Notes: generated by a model from the sequence alone, not told the origin. Positions 19,629 to 29,098 are shown, counted from the stretch's first letter. The stretch: 39,008 bases of DNA from Dehalococcoidales bacterium (GCA_028713395.1 JAQTOJ010000001.1:1-39008); one strand, 5' to 3'. Numbers and translations: made by a program.

Positions 19629-21591
19629 CTTCTTCGCTTCCCATAAATACGGGACGACCACCTATTCGCAATGCTTCGTTAGTAAAACGTTGCGCGGATG
19701 GGCTTAATCCAGTTGTCAGCCAATTATTCAATATGCCTTTGGGGTTCATTAATGTTTTTGCGATCAATGCCGAACCAGCGGTTCCCGTTGTTGTTGCAAC
19801 CGGAGAATGGATAAAAGAACCGATTAGTCCAGCTCCTTGGAATCCTTGCATTGTTTTATCAAGCCCTTGTTCAAATTTAGCGATATCTTTTGCCGCATAA
19901 GAATTAAGTTCTGCAAAATTATTCAATGCGGAAATTACTTTCGGATCGTATGCCTCTTTAAGAATAGGCATGTTTCGCTGAATGATCGTTTTTAATTTCT
20001 CTCCATCATAAATAAGCTGTCCTGGCAATCTGGCGCTTTTCTTTAACATCGTTGCGCCTTTTGGCCCGGTTAAAGCTGAATCTTTGAGCATTAGCGAAAG
20101 ATTTTCAGTCAACAAGTCATCGAAAACCTCGGGGGACATGTTCTTTTTAACAAAATTAACCAAAGGCAAATTATCAGATCTAAAAATATCTCTAGTAATA
20201 GACGGGATGGCATCGCCTTTTTTCGTAGCGGCCATCATGGACTTGGCATGTTTCCCTTTTAAAGCGCCTAGCATTTCTTTAAAGGCTTCGTTAGATTCCT
20301 GCAATAATTCCATATTCCCGCCAGCACGCTGGAAGTCTTCTTTTATTACGCCGCGAAGTTTCTCTAAGAATTTAGTATCTTGTTTCGGATTAATCTTCCC
20401 GACTTGACGTAGCATGGTCTCAAGACTATCAGCGGATATGCTGCTTGCGTCACCGATCCTTTTCAATTTATCGGTAGCAAATTTCTTTAACGACTCATCT
20501 TGCGCATCGGCTACGATCTTTTTCAGTAAATCTTCGGTTTTTGCTACATTAACCGGAGTCTCCGCTCCAATCTCGCTTAAAAATTTATTGGCACCGCCGA
20601 TAGCTTTGGATTCTGATTCTTTCAGAATCCTTCCGAATTCTTTTTGTGCCGCTTCATTGACAATATTGCTTGGTTTAACTTTTGTTACTAATTCTGGGAT
20701 TTCTTTCGAGGCAAGTTGGTTGAATCTCACAATCGCTTTCTTTCGGTAAGCATCGTCGACAATACGACTTGGTAAAAACTCATCCAGCGTGTTCTCGAAT
20801 CCTTTTGCTACCAATGAAGGCTTATAAGCACTAGGAGATAATGGGATACCTTTTGATTCAGCATAAGATTTCATTGCTTTTGAGACATCATCCATTGATC
20901 CAGCAAATGGCGCCATCGCCTTGGCGATCATGGGCGCCGCCATCGTACCACCTGTCTCAAATATGGCTGCCTCTGCCCCAGATTGACCGCCTTTGGCTAA
21001 TGTATCTAGTAAGCCTTGTTGTGGATTTTGTTGCTGTTCTCCAATTACTCTACCTGTAAATCCACCTAATCCAGCAGCAGGAATTCTTCCAACTTGAGAA
21101 AGCACAGCCGTTAACCCAGGGCCTAATGTCCTTGCTAGTGTCGCTGGAATTACTACTTGTGGAGCCGCCAAGCTACCAATAGTAGCCATCATCATAGCCT
21201 GATCTTGTGGCGACATTTGATTGCGACCTAGTGTATTGGTTATTTGATCTGCGCTAATTCTCATTTCTTCAGGAGGTCTACTAAAGACTCGTTCGTAAAA
21301 AGGCTTATCCATAAAAGCCTGTGCTTCAGAAGATGGTGCAATAGGCGCCACACGTTGCGAAGGAACACCGGCTTGCTGCGCGGCAAAATCCTCTGGGCTG
21401 ATATCTCTTATGTTTGGTATTTGACTGGCATCTATAGGTCGCGGATCTTGTGTTTGTTTTAATCCTACCTTGGATGAGAATTGTTCAAATGGCATATCCG
21501 CATAAAATTTACTATGTAGCTTTTGAGCAAGTTCCGTATCGGATAAATCATTATATCCAGGATATTTCTGTCGAATTTCTTGAATATTCAT
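19615..21591 (-). CDS. Internal virion / DNA-ejection protein candidate, 658 aa
   Basis: The N-terminus MNIQEIRQKYPGYNDLSDTE is a frequent opening motif in phage internal proteins. A Gly/Ala-rich hydrophobic stretch (VVIPATLARTLGPGLTAVLS) and a long helical region follow. In the absence of a tape measure, this and the next upstream gene are the best candidates for ejected proteins that extend the tail through the envelope. The role is inferred from size, composition and position. Confidence 0.55.
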   Translation of the reverse strand: MNIQEIRQKYPGYNDLSDTELAQKLHSKFYADMPFEQFSSKVGLKQTQDPRPIDASQIPNIRDISPEDFAAQQAGVPSQRVAPIAPSSEAQAFMDKPFYERVFSRPPEEMRISADQITNTLGRNQMSPQDQAMMMATIGSLAAPQVVIPATLARTLGPGLTAVLSQVGRIPAAGLGGFTGRVIGEQQQNPQQGLLDTLAKGGQSGAEAAIFETGGTMAAPMIAKAMAPFAGSMDDVSKAMKSYAESKGIPLSPSAYKPSLVAKGFENTLDEFLPSRIVDDAYRKKAIVRFNQLASKEIPELVTKVKPSNIVNEAAQKEFGRILKESESKAIGGANKFLSEIGAETPVNVAKTEDLLKKIVADAQDESLKKFATDKLKRIGDASSISADSLETMLRQVGKINPKQDTKFLEKLRGVIKEDFQRAGGNMELLQESNEAFKEMLGALKGKHAKSMMAATKKGDAIPSITRDIFRSDNLPLVNFVKKNMSPEVFDDLLTENLSLMLKDSALTGPKGATMLKKSARLPGQLIYDGEKLKTIIQRNMPILKEAYDPKVISALNNFAELNSYAAKDIAKFEQGLDKTMQGFQGAGLIGSFIHSPVATTTGTAGSALIAKTLMNPKGILNNWLTTGLSPSAQRFTNEALRIGGRPVFMGSEEDGQD

Positions 21592-22718
21592 CGAATCCCG
21601 AGCGGGTCTTGTGCTTTTGTATTTGACTTAGGAGTAAACGCGTCCAATGTTGGCCTAGCTGTTCCGGTATCTCGATTGTTTGCAAAATCAGCGGAACTCC
21701 ATAGTTTCCCCTTAAAACCTACCAATGTTCCGTTCGCCTCAAAATAATCGGCTGCCTCTTGTTTTGCTTTAGCCGCTGTTTCTATTTGTTTAATAAGCCT
21801 ATCGACCCGTTTTTTATTCTCTATCTGAGGTAGGGCTGGGTCGAACGTTCTAGCTAAAAGCGCCTCACCCTCTTTCTGCGTAAACTGTGGCCCTAGAACA
21901 AGCCTCAAATTTCTTTGAGCAGAATCATAAATACTATCTCTTACGGCAATCGTATCTGGATTAATCGCCTTATTAATAGATTCCGGTAAATTCCCAATTA
22001 AAGGCCCTGTAAGCTTCTTTTTCTTATCTCCCAATGCTGTGGAAGCGTCTCGAAGTTGCGACAATTGTTTTTCAATATCTGCATAACCACCACTGGCCTT
22101 AAAGTCCGCATATTCTTTACCAAAGGCTTCATCAACCGCATTTTGGCCTTTTGTTTGAGCAGGAACAGCCTTTTCACCTGGCCCTATTGCACGGCGCCCA
22201 ATCTCACGACCATAGATATCGTATTGGATCATGGCATCGCCAGACGGCGAGGGGACTTCTTTCCCAGCCTTGACACGTTCCAAATCAGGCATCAATTTAC
22301 CGTTGGCTATTTTGATACCGGATAGCTCAAGCTGCCCTGGAATTGCCGTTCTAGGACCATCACCTGTGGCTTGTGGCAATCCGCCCTGACCTGTTGCTAA
22401 AGCCGTTTGAATACTGGCAATCTGTGATGCTAAATCCGGCTCTTGGAATTTATTAATATCTGGAAGACTGTATCCAGCTTGCAGTGCCTTGGATTGCGCC
22501 TCTGGTTGTTGCAAAGCTGATTTTAAATCTATTCCCGAAGTGGACAAGAAATCCAAGAATCCTTGCTTTGCACGATCCGCTCTTTCGAGTTCATCTAATT
22601 TCCTGGAATAGGCTTTAACTTGTAACTTTTTTAAGTCTTGATTGTATTGGTTATCGAGAACATTCTTGCGCTCATCGACATAACCATTGACCAAGCCATT
22701 TAATAATTGTCCTAGCAT
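21588..22718 (-). CDS. Virion-associated helical protein, 376 aa
   Basis: Helical throughout, with an amphipathic start (MLGQLLNGLVNGYVDERKNV) and a Gln-rich middle (GQGGLPQATGDGPRTAIPG). Probably an internal virion protein acting with the 658-aa protein, whose start it overlaps (ATGA). Its Shine-Dalgarno lies within a perfect hairpin (22724-22738) that also covers the previous stop, so translation may need coupling with the upstream gene. Confidence 0.55.
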   Translation of the reverse strand: MLGQLLNGLVNGYVDERKNVLDNQYNQDLKKLQVKAYSRKLDELERADRAKQGFLDFLSTSGIDLKSALQQPEAQSKALQAGYSLPDINKFQEPDLASQIASIQTALATGQGGLPQATGDGPRTAIPGQLELSGIKIANGKLMPDLERVKAGKEVPSPSGDAMIQYDIYGREIGRRAIGPGEKAVPAQTKGQNAVDEAFGKEYADFKASGGYADIEKQLSQLRDASTALGDKKKKLTGPLIGNLPESINKAINPDTIAVRDSIYDSAQRNLRLVLGPQFTQKEGEALLARTFDPALPQIENKKRVDRLIKQIETAAKAKQEAADYFEANGTLVGFKGKLWSSADFANNRDTGTARPTLDAFTPKSNTKAQDPLGIR

Positions 22719-22723
22719 AGATC

Positions 22724-22738
22724 ACCTATTTTATAGGT
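22724..22738 (-). promoter_or_regulatory. Hairpin over the Shine-Dalgarno of the 376-aa gene
   Basis: A perfect 6-bp stem ACCTAT/ATAGGT with a 3-nt loop. One arm holds the AGGT part of the ribosome site of the ATG at 22718; the stop of the upstream gene (22731) is inside the loop side. Ribosomes finishing the upstream gene would open it. Confidence 0.5.
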
Positions 22739-23378
22739 CATAAAAATAATCCGCATTGCCCTGTACTGATCCGCCACTAAATGCACCGGCACCACCACCT
22801 TTTGTGCTCGTGCTACCGCCTTTATTGGAGCCAGAGCCTAAATATTTTCCAATACCAGAACCCAATCCACCTAACGCTTGGAATGCTTGTGCATTCTGTT
22901 GAGCCGCTAATGGAGCCCCGCTAGCCGCTAAGCTCGTTAAACCTTGTGTTCCGGCAAAGGTAGGCGCCTGGCCAGTTCCTAATGCGAATGCACGTGCAAG
23001 CTCATTCTCGTACAACCCACCTTGTGCTTGCGTTAAATTCGATGCTTTCTGCCCTTCTAATCCGGTTAATGCGGAATATAGCGCTCCCCCTTGCGGGAGG
23101 CTTGATAAGGCATTGTCCCTTGCAAGAGAAAATTGATTTTCTGCCTGATTCTTAAGTGCGGCATAAGAAGGAGTTTGTGTCACATCAAGCCCGCCGCCCA
23201 AGAAATTCTGGCTACGCCCAAACAATGATTCTCGTAATGGATTTGCGAGAGCTTCCGTTCGTCTTGCACGGTCAACCTCGACCTGCATTAATGGCTGTAA
23301 AGCAGCTAGTTGAGAATTTATCCCTGCATTGGGGTCTGAATCTTTTGATTTTCCGAACACTTTACCAAATAGGCTCAT
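22731..23378 (-). CDS. Virion-associated Gly/Ala/Gln-rich protein, 215 aa
   Basis: The start at 23378 overlaps the upstream stop (ATGA) and has GAGGAAA. It begins MSLFGKVFGKSKDSDPNAGI, continues with a helical Ala/Gln region (AALKNQAENQFSLARDNALS) and ends in a Gly/Ser-rich low-complexity tail (GSGSNKGGSTSTKGGGAG). Small proteins of this type accompany the ejection proteins of podoviruses. Confidence 0.55.
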   Translation of the reverse strand: MSLFGKVFGKSKDSDPNAGINSQLAALQPLMQVEVDRARRTEALANPLRESLFGRSQNFLGGGLDVTQTPSYAALKNQAENQFSLARDNALSSLPQGGALYSALTGLEGQKASNLTQAQGGLYENELARAFALGTGQAPTFAGTQGLTSLAASGAPLAAQQNAQAFQALGGLGSGIGKYLGSGSNKGGSTSTKGGGAGAFSGGSVQGNADYFYDL

Positions 23379-23935
23379 AATTTCCTCGTACAAAAAGACA
23401 ACATGGCGCCCATCCGCTGTTGTGTGTATATATTAAAAAGGACTTTTGGCACTTCGCCTAAAATAGTGAAACCTATTTTTTCTATAAAGCGATGTACTGA
23501 TTTATATTCTGAAGGGGTTATACCAAGTAAAACATCAAATCTATTAGAGCCGTCTTCTTTTTTAAAATTAAACCAATATTCAATTGCTTTCTGTCCCATC
23601 GCCATAGAGTGGCGCCCCCAAGATTCTTTAAACGTGTAAAAATGTACCGTCGCATGATTAGAATGAAGATCATTTATCCATGCTAGACACAATAAAATAC
23701 CATCTACCAAAATAAATATAGGATAATTAACCGGAGATTTAAGCAAATTGAGAAAATCTTCTTGTGTTCTTACTTCACCGTCATAAAAAACTTTCTCAAA
23801 AAGACCGTCTTTTTTAATCTTGTTAAAAACACTAATCGACCATTCATCTGGTATCGAAAACATCCCATCAATCTTTACATAAGGAACTATTTTTATATCA
23901 TGCTCTATTTGTAAATTATTCGAGTTCTGATGCAT
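23375..23935 (-). CDS. GNAT-like protein inside the virion operon, 186 aa
   Basis: Paralogue of the 2000-2515 gene: it shares the WGRHSMAMGQKAIEYWF and GITPSEYKSVHRFI blocks and the C-terminal IGFTILGEVPKV. It lies between the tail protein gene and the internal virion genes, where several podoviruses carry acetyltransferase-like genes. The acceptor could be a virion or a host protein; no evidence is available. It overlaps the 703-aa gene by 20 nt. Confidence 0.7.
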   Translation of the reverse strand: MHQNSNNLQIEHDIKIVPYVKIDGMFSIPDEWSISVFNKIKKDGLFEKVFYDGEVRTQEDFLNLLKSPVNYPIFILVDGILLCLAWINDLHSNHATVHFYTFKESWGRHSMAMGQKAIEYWFNFKKEDGSNRFDVLLGITPSEYKSVHRFIEKIGFTILGEVPKVLFNIYTQQRMGAMLSFCTRKL

Positions 23936-26027
23936 ATACTGTCGCTGGGCCTGTACCGGATATTTTTAAAGCACAACGCCTTCCATTACTTGTTTCTATA
24001 TGTCGATAGCCTGTATCTCTTACACCAGATAAAGTGTGAGATTGCACTGTCGTACCGTCTACGATAATGGCTCCCGTGCAAGTGGTAGCGGCGCTTGCAT
24101 CCACATCGTATTTCGCATAGCGCGGAAAATGACGCCTAGTTTGCAGTGTGTAATCCATTGACTGAACTTCCCACGCTATGGCAGAGCTTGAATCCGTTGT
24201 TTGAGATTTATCTTCTATTTTTCTGATAAAGCCTATTGTGTCCCCTACGATAAGACGATTATTTGTCTCATCTGTTGTCAGACAACGGATAGATACCACA
24301 CTGCCATCGTTATAAACATAGTACGATGTACGATTCGTATCTAAATTTATAACCAAAATATTGGTTGGGTAGGTATAACCTGATGAGGTATACCCAAAAT
24401 ACAAATTATTGCCGAATACATGCAGCCACGCTGTCGTCATGTTCGACACGCCAGGCATACCGTTTACGGTTTCCCCTCTAAAAAGAGGCTCTAAGGTTAG
24501 TTCTGTTATTTTTTGATCTGTCCCGGAATATAAATAAATACCGTCTTTTCCAGTATGGATAATCCCTTTCCCTTTAACCGATACCGCGCCAAAAACGCCT
24601 TGCGCTCCGGTTTTTGAATTTTGTTTGATAGGGAGAAAACTACCGGCACCCGTACCTTGTATTAAATAGATATCATTTGTGCTGAGATAATGAAGTTGGC
24701 CATTGTGAAATACCAATGTTTGCCCTGGGAATTGAACGGTACTAACTTCTACAAAATATAAGGCTGGCCAATAATCCGGTTGTTTCGGCTTACAAAAATA
24801 CAGATTATTATTGTAAATAATAAAGCATGTTCCATCGAACGCTGGGCCAGACACGACTGTACCTAATGGCGGTCGATCATGATCTGTTTCAACTTGTGAC
24901 CCCAATGATGAATCGGCAGTTGTCGTATCTACCGTTACCGAACCGATAGCAACATCTTGGTCATGATAATAAATAGAGCCATTAGCAGTCGTGCGATAAA
25001 CACGTACATGTGTAACCTGAGCATCCGAAGATGCTGCCCAGGTTACACGTAAGGCTTGGTTAGCGAGGCTCTGCGAACTTGAGGCGCTGGACGGATTCGA
25101 CTCAGATACCACGACGGAGCCTACTTTTCGAGCATACGTTATTTTTGAGAGATAACTGCCTGTCAATCCTGTTCCGGTGCCAACACCAACAGTCGGGCCA
25201 GCACCGGGAGCGGCTATTCCCCACTCATATACGGTCGATCCTTCTATGCGTTTCCGGTCTGTACCGTTAAGCGCATATATCTGTTGCGTGGTATCGTTAA
25301 AAGCATTGTATTTAATGCCAGACCATTGCGCATCGGTAAGACCGGAAACAATACTTATTTCATTTCTAAAAATCTGAGGGCCAGCAAAAGCATAACGGTT
25401 ACCAGCTTGTTCTATCAATAGATTAACTGGATCGACATCTCGTTTGATAGAGACCGTATCAAGATTTATATTTACTGCACCTGTAGTTTTAGTAAAACGC
25501 AGATAAACCGTAGATGCGGTAGGCGTAAAAGACGCGCTATAGCTCCCTGAAATTGAATACGTGGTGGGGCCATAAATATCGACTAAACCCGCAACGGTTC
25601 CAATCGAAACAAATATTGGAGAATTACCGGATATCGTAAGATCAAAAGTTAACGTATGAGCAACATTGATTGTCGTAATACTGATAGCTTGATCTGCAAT
25701 AGCATTACCACTAGTAGAATTTAGCAACATCGTCCCGGCATCCCAGGAAATACTTCCACCAGCACTGGAATCTGTCCAGCCAGAAATATCCGTTGTGAAA
25801 GTGCCGTTCGTGACTAATTCCACATTGGATGCAAATGCCGTGGCATTTATTTTAGACGACCCATCTCTTACCGTTAATAAACCTTTTCTATCAATCCGTA
25901 AATTCTTACAGCGAGTCAAAGCCTCTGAATATACATTGTCAGGCATTTTATCGCTGCGCTGGGCTGGCAAATCGGTTGCGGCGGTAGCTATATCGAGGAT
26001 GCCGTTAGGCTTGAAAATTAATCCCAT
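23916..26027 (-). CDS. Tail (nozzle/hub-type) protein with carbohydrate-binding-like insert, 703 aa
   Basis: The N-terminus (IATAATDLPAQRSDKMPDNV, then EALTRCKNLRIDRKGLLTVR) fits a family of podovirus tail proteins, and the C-terminal 400 residues look like a beta-propeller (repeats such as NNNLYFCKPKQPDYWPAL and GNNLYFGYTSSG). Residues about 68-195 (LVTNGTFTTDISGWTDSSAG to LDTVSIKRD) look like an inserted jelly-roll of the CBM4/9 type. It probably forms the tail tube or nozzle, with the insert touching surface sugars. Function inferred from order and fold pattern. Confidence 0.6.
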   Translation of the reverse strand: MGLIFKPNGILDIATAATDLPAQRSDKMPDNVYSEALTRCKNLRIDRKGLLTVRDGSSKINATAFASNVELVTNGTFTTDISGWTDSSAGGSISWDAGTMLLNSTSGNAIADQAISITTINVAHTLTFDLTISGNSPIFVSIGTVAGLVDIYGPTTYSISGSYSASFTPTASTVYLRFTKTTGAVNINLDTVSIKRDVDPVNLLIEQAGNRYAFAGPQIFRNEISIVSGLTDAQWSGIKYNAFNDTTQQIYALNGTDRKRIEGSTVYEWGIAAPGAGPTVGVGTGTGLTGSYLSKITYARKVGSVVVSESNPSSASSSQSLANQALRVTWAASSDAQVTHVRVYRTTANGSIYYHDQDVAIGSVTVDTTTADSSLGSQVETDHDRPPLGTVVSGPAFDGTCFIIYNNNLYFCKPKQPDYWPALYFVEVSTVQFPGQTLVFHNGQLHYLSTNDIYLIQGTGAGSFLPIKQNSKTGAQGVFGAVSVKGKGIIHTGKDGIYLYSGTDQKITELTLEPLFRGETVNGMPGVSNMTTAWLHVFGNNLYFGYTSSGYTYPTNILVINLDTNRTSYYVYNDGSVVSIRCLTTDETNNRLIVGDTIGFIRKIEDKSQTTDSSSAIAWEVQSMDYTLQTRRHFPRYAKYDVDASAATTCTGAIIVDGTTVQSHTLSGVRDTGYRHIETSNGRRCALKISGTGPATVYASELE

Positions 26028-27271
26028 CAGAGCGCCGGATAACTGCTCGGTAATGTTGCATGGCGAATTGTTTTTCTGGCTGGAATGGCTTGTCCGACAA
26101 ACCGATAATCTCTATCTGTTTTACGCTTTAAACAGTACAACTTAACAGCCTCTATTCCAATGCTATAGCGAGTTTTCCAATAATCGGACATGCTCTTAAT
26201 TTTCCCATCGGTTAATGCGTTATAAGCCCTTTCACAAACTCCATATTCGATGTACTTACGAAGAAATATTGGAAAATCGCTTTCGTCCGTATCGTCTTGA
26301 ATATCCGTCGGTTCAGAGTCATAGATCATTAAAAATTCATTATCTATCCCTAAAATATCTATGGCTATCCCATCATCTTGCGTAATGTAGCTTCCATCAC
26401 GTCGCATAATGGTTCCTAATTCTGTATTCGATGTATCATCCTCTGTATACAGAACTTGGCCTAACGTTCCAACGCTACCTGTGCCAATCTCGAATAACCA
26501 CATGCCTCTCATTACTTCTTCTTGAGCTGTGCCAATATCCAATTCCCACAAAAATACATAATCTCTTTCATTCGTCTCGTCTTCACGTGTAAACTTTTCA
26601 GAATCACTTGAAACATAAGACACCTCCCAGTCATGTGAATAAACCGTGGAAACGTCTGAGGGTGGAGCCAATTCATCGTCCCATTCTATGGAAGATGGTC
26701 GCGGATATGGGATAAAAGCATTTTCTTCATCATCCTCACGATAATACGAAACAGGTGTACCAGATCGTGTTTCCCAAGACGAATCGCAGCTCATGATTGA
26801 TTTTTTAGTTCGATAATCAATTGGCCGTCTATCGAAAGCTATAAATTTCATCGTATGAAAATTAGATGGAAATTTGATACTGATCGGGACACAGGGTACT
26901 GATCCCATGAAAGCCTCCCAAGGATGCGTAAATTGAATACCCACATCGTCTATCGTGCCGGAGGCTCCCCAATCGGATTGGGCTTCCCATTTATAACAAA
27001 ACGAATAATCCGCTTGATGATGATAGCGAAGGCATCTAAAAAATTGACTCTCACCGGATGTTAGAAATTGCCATTCAAAATCATGAATAAATGACATTTG
27101 ATAACGCGGCGGATAATTCAATACCGCCATCTGTTCCAAGACGCGCGTTTTCCGTTGCATGTCCCGCTGCACATCGTTAAATATAGTTTTTAATAAAGAT
27201 CTCGACCAGATATTTCCATCTGGATCGCGCAACATGCGACGGATTCTTTTAAGTTGATCTCTAAAATTCAT
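26027..27271 (-). CDS. Tail structural protein, 414 aa
   Basis: Unnamed but positionally conserved: it follows the connector gene and precedes the tail-nozzle gene. It has a basic N-terminus (FRDQLKRIRRMLRDPDGNIW), many Trp/Tyr/Asp strands in the middle, and a basic helical end (WKTRYSIGIEAVKLYCLKRK). It is probably a tail hub or second adaptor. The first ATG at 27271 overlaps the upstream stop (ATGA). Confidence 0.55.
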   Translation of the reverse strand: MNFRDQLKRIRRMLRDPDGNIWSRSLLKTIFNDVQRDMQRKTRVLEQMAVLNYPPRYQMSFIHDFEWQFLTSGESQFFRCLRYHHQADYSFCYKWEAQSDWGASGTIDDVGIQFTHPWEAFMGSVPCVPISIKFPSNFHTMKFIAFDRRPIDYRTKKSIMSCDSSWETRSGTPVSYYREDDEENAFIPYPRPSSIEWDDELAPPSDVSTVYSHDWEVSYVSSDSEKFTREDETNERDYVFLWELDIGTAQEEVMRGMWLFEIGTGSVGTLGQVLYTEDDTSNTELGTIMRRDGSYITQDDGIAIDILGIDNEFLMIYDSEPTDIQDDTDESDFPIFLRKYIEYGVCERAYNALTDGKIKSMSDYWKTRYSIGIEAVKLYCLKRKTDRDYRFVGQAIPARKTIRHATLPSSYPAL

Positions 27272-27918
27272 GGGATGACATTCTGGCTCTTATTTCCAAA
27301 CTGATAGTTCTTTTCTTGATATTTAGGATAGAGATTCATTAAACCCAATTCCTCTAAATATTTCTGGTGCCACGTCAATGCTTCCCCAGCATTACCGCGT
27401 GATGCGAAGAATTCTCCAACAGCATAATAAACAGCAGCCCATTTAAATGCCTCTCTAACACGTATCCTATCTGTGCTGGTCTGCATTCTTTCCGGCGTGA
27501 TAACCATATTCAACTCAACCATATCCTCGCCGGATGGAGCCGGAACAAATCCAATTATGTTCGATCCAATCGGTACGTAATAATATGGATTACCGGAATG
27601 ATTCAACCAACGTGGATTTTTCGAGGTCAACGACAATACGTCAGATTGAACGAGCCTTTCTTTATGTCCGACTAGCCATGCATCCGTAATCCAGGCTAAC
27701 TCACCACGTTTTAGCTTTATCCTATAAAAAATTTGATCCGGTACTAGAAATATTTGATACGTCTTTTTATAGGAAGACGTTAAAAAAGATATTTCTTCGA
27801 TGGCATCGTTAAGGCTTTCACGGATAGGCTCAAGCCCTTCATCGGTATCTACAAATACATCAGGCGAATCTGTATTCTCACCGATATATTGAAGAACATA
27901 TGTTTCAAGTGTATTCAT
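27268..27918 (-). CDS. Head-tail connector / adaptor protein, 216 aa
   Basis: The pattern of an adaptor protein is visible: a helical N-terminus (TLETYVLQYIGENTDSPD), ..LNDAIEEISFLTSSYKKT.., and a late helical region (RIRVREAFKWAAVYYAVGEF) resembling the gp4/gp11-type connectors of podoviruses. It would bind the portal after packaging. The ATG lies in a set of interleaved inverted repeats (27918-27998), suggesting translational control. Confidence 0.6.
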   Translation of the reverse strand: MNTLETYVLQYIGENTDSPDVFVDTDEGLEPIRESLNDAIEEISFLTSSYKKTYQIFLVPDQIFYRIKLKRGELAWITDAWLVGHKERLVQSDVLSLTSKNPRWLNHSGNPYYYVPIGSNIIGFVPAPSGEDMVELNMVITPERMQTSTDRIRVREAFKWAAVYYAVGEFFASRGNAGEALTWHQKYLEELGLMNLYPKYQEKNYQFGNKSQNVIP

Positions 27919-27998
27919 ATGGCGGAGTAACCCCTAACAAATAAGGATAGGGCAAATTTGCTTTAGGCTTTCGCCATAAGGGGTTACCCCATATCCTT
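27918..27998 (-). promoter_or_regulatory. Interleaved inverted repeats before the connector gene
   Basis: Three pairs occur in the same order: TATGGCG 27918-27924 with CGCCATA 27972-27978; GTAACCCCT 27927-27935 with AGGGGTTAC 27979-27987; AAGGATA 27943-27949 with TATCCTT 27992-27998. Local hairpins also exist (GGGG-TTA-CCCC, GGC-GAAA-GCC on the minus strand, and the palindrome GCAAATTTGC). The first pair includes the start codon. The arms cannot all pair in a nested way, so alternative folds or a pseudoknot are implied. Confidence 0.6.
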
Positions 27999-28329
27999 AA
28001 ATGATGCTAAATTTATGTACGCCACGGATATCATCCCTCGTGAAATCTCCCCATTCCTGTTCGCCTGTTACATAAGGCGTAAGATTCACATAACCGAAAT
28101 CACGACGACCTAAATTATATTCATCGGTTGTAGGGTCAGCAGAGATCATGGTATTTAAATCTGTTGCTGTCCCGCCGACGGCTAACGGCTGCACGCCAAA
28201 CGCGCCATTCATACGAACCATATCGAAAGGCGCCTTAACGAACTTATCTCTATTGTCATTAGAGAATTTACCAACTTTATAGTAAACCTCAGTAATTTCT
28301 GCATTATCAATTAAGCTACTTTTTGACAT
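27997..28329 (-). CDS. Small structural-type protein, 110 aa
   Basis: Unrecognised. Beta-rich, soluble (ITEVYYKVGKFSNDNRDKF, YVNLTPYVTGEQEWGDF). GGAGATTAAA precedes the ATG. It is between the sugar/methyl cluster and the connector, so it may be a head or connector component. Confidence 0.55.
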   Translation of the reverse strand: MSKSSLIDNAEITEVYYKVGKFSNDNRDKFVKAPFDMVRMNGAFGVQPLAVGGTATDLNTMISADPTTDEYNLGRRDFGYVNLTPYVTGEQEWGDFTRDDIRGVHKFSII

Positions 28330-28330
28330 T

Positions 28331-29098
28331 TTAATCTCCTAAATGAACTCGCACTTTGTCTGAATATTCGTCTTTGTTTTCTTCCATATATTTCAAATAA
28401 TCTTGGTGCCCGATTACTTTAGGGACTCCAATATGACCCAACTTATATTGGCCATCGCACCATATTTTTATTCCATGCTTCTTTGCCTGCACACAAAAAG
28501 CGATATCTTCACCGGCTCGGTAATCAATCGTAAACCACGGTTGTGGTACACGATCCAGAACATCACGATTCATCAGCATGGCGCCAAAACCAACCGCATC
28601 GCATTCAAATATCTTGTTAGGCGCCTGGATTAACGGAAAATGCTTATATTCGTCATCAACCGAACCGTCTTTGACGTAAACTACAGGTAGAATTTTTCCA
28701 ACTCTTGCGTAATATAAAGCAGATACCATCTCTCGATTATGCCTAGCCAATACACAGGCTAAATCGGCTTCAAATACATGGTCGTCATCCAGCCAAAGAA
28801 TATGAGTGAACTTTTCGCCCGTAAACTCATTGATGTGATCTTTTGCTTTTCTGGCCAAATCATTTCTAGCCCAATCGACCACCATTCGTTCGGTAATTCC
28901 CATCTGGAAAATACTTAACCCATTCATCCATGAATAGGCCACCATATTCGTGACACACTTTGTGAACTTAACACTATTTTCATATCCTCCGCACGGCGTC
29001 AAAATAACAACAGACATTCTTTTATAGATTTCTTTATCTTCTTTTGTAGGTGAATAGAGACCTGGCACTTCTAAATAATTATTTTTCCAGAAATTCAT
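28331..29098 (-). CDS. GT-A-type glycosyltransferase, 255 aa
   Basis: Strand and motifs of a GT-A fold: MSVVILTPCGGYENSVKFTK near the N-terminus, FTHILWLDDDHVFEAD (the DxD metal site) near residue 100, CDAVGFGAMLMNRDVL and AGEDIAFCVQAKKHGIKIW (catalytic ED motif) later. The start at 29098 overlaps the upstream stop (TAATG); an alternative ATG at 29131 would add 11 residues. Similar transferases are found in phage structural operons. The acceptor may be a capsid or tail protein, or host glycan. Confidence 0.75.
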   Translation of the reverse strand: MNFWKNNYLEVPGLYSPTKEDKEIYKRMSVVILTPCGGYENSVKFTKCVTNMVAYSWMNGLSIFQMGITERMVVDWARNDLARKAKDHINEFTGEKFTHILWLDDDHVFEADLACVLARHNREMVSALYYARVGKILPVVYVKDGSVDDEYKHFPLIQAPNKIFECDAVGFGAMLMNRDVLDRVPQPWFTIDYRAGEDIAFCVQAKKHGIKIWCDGQYKLGHIGVPKVIGHQDYLKYMEENKDEYSDKVRVHLGD

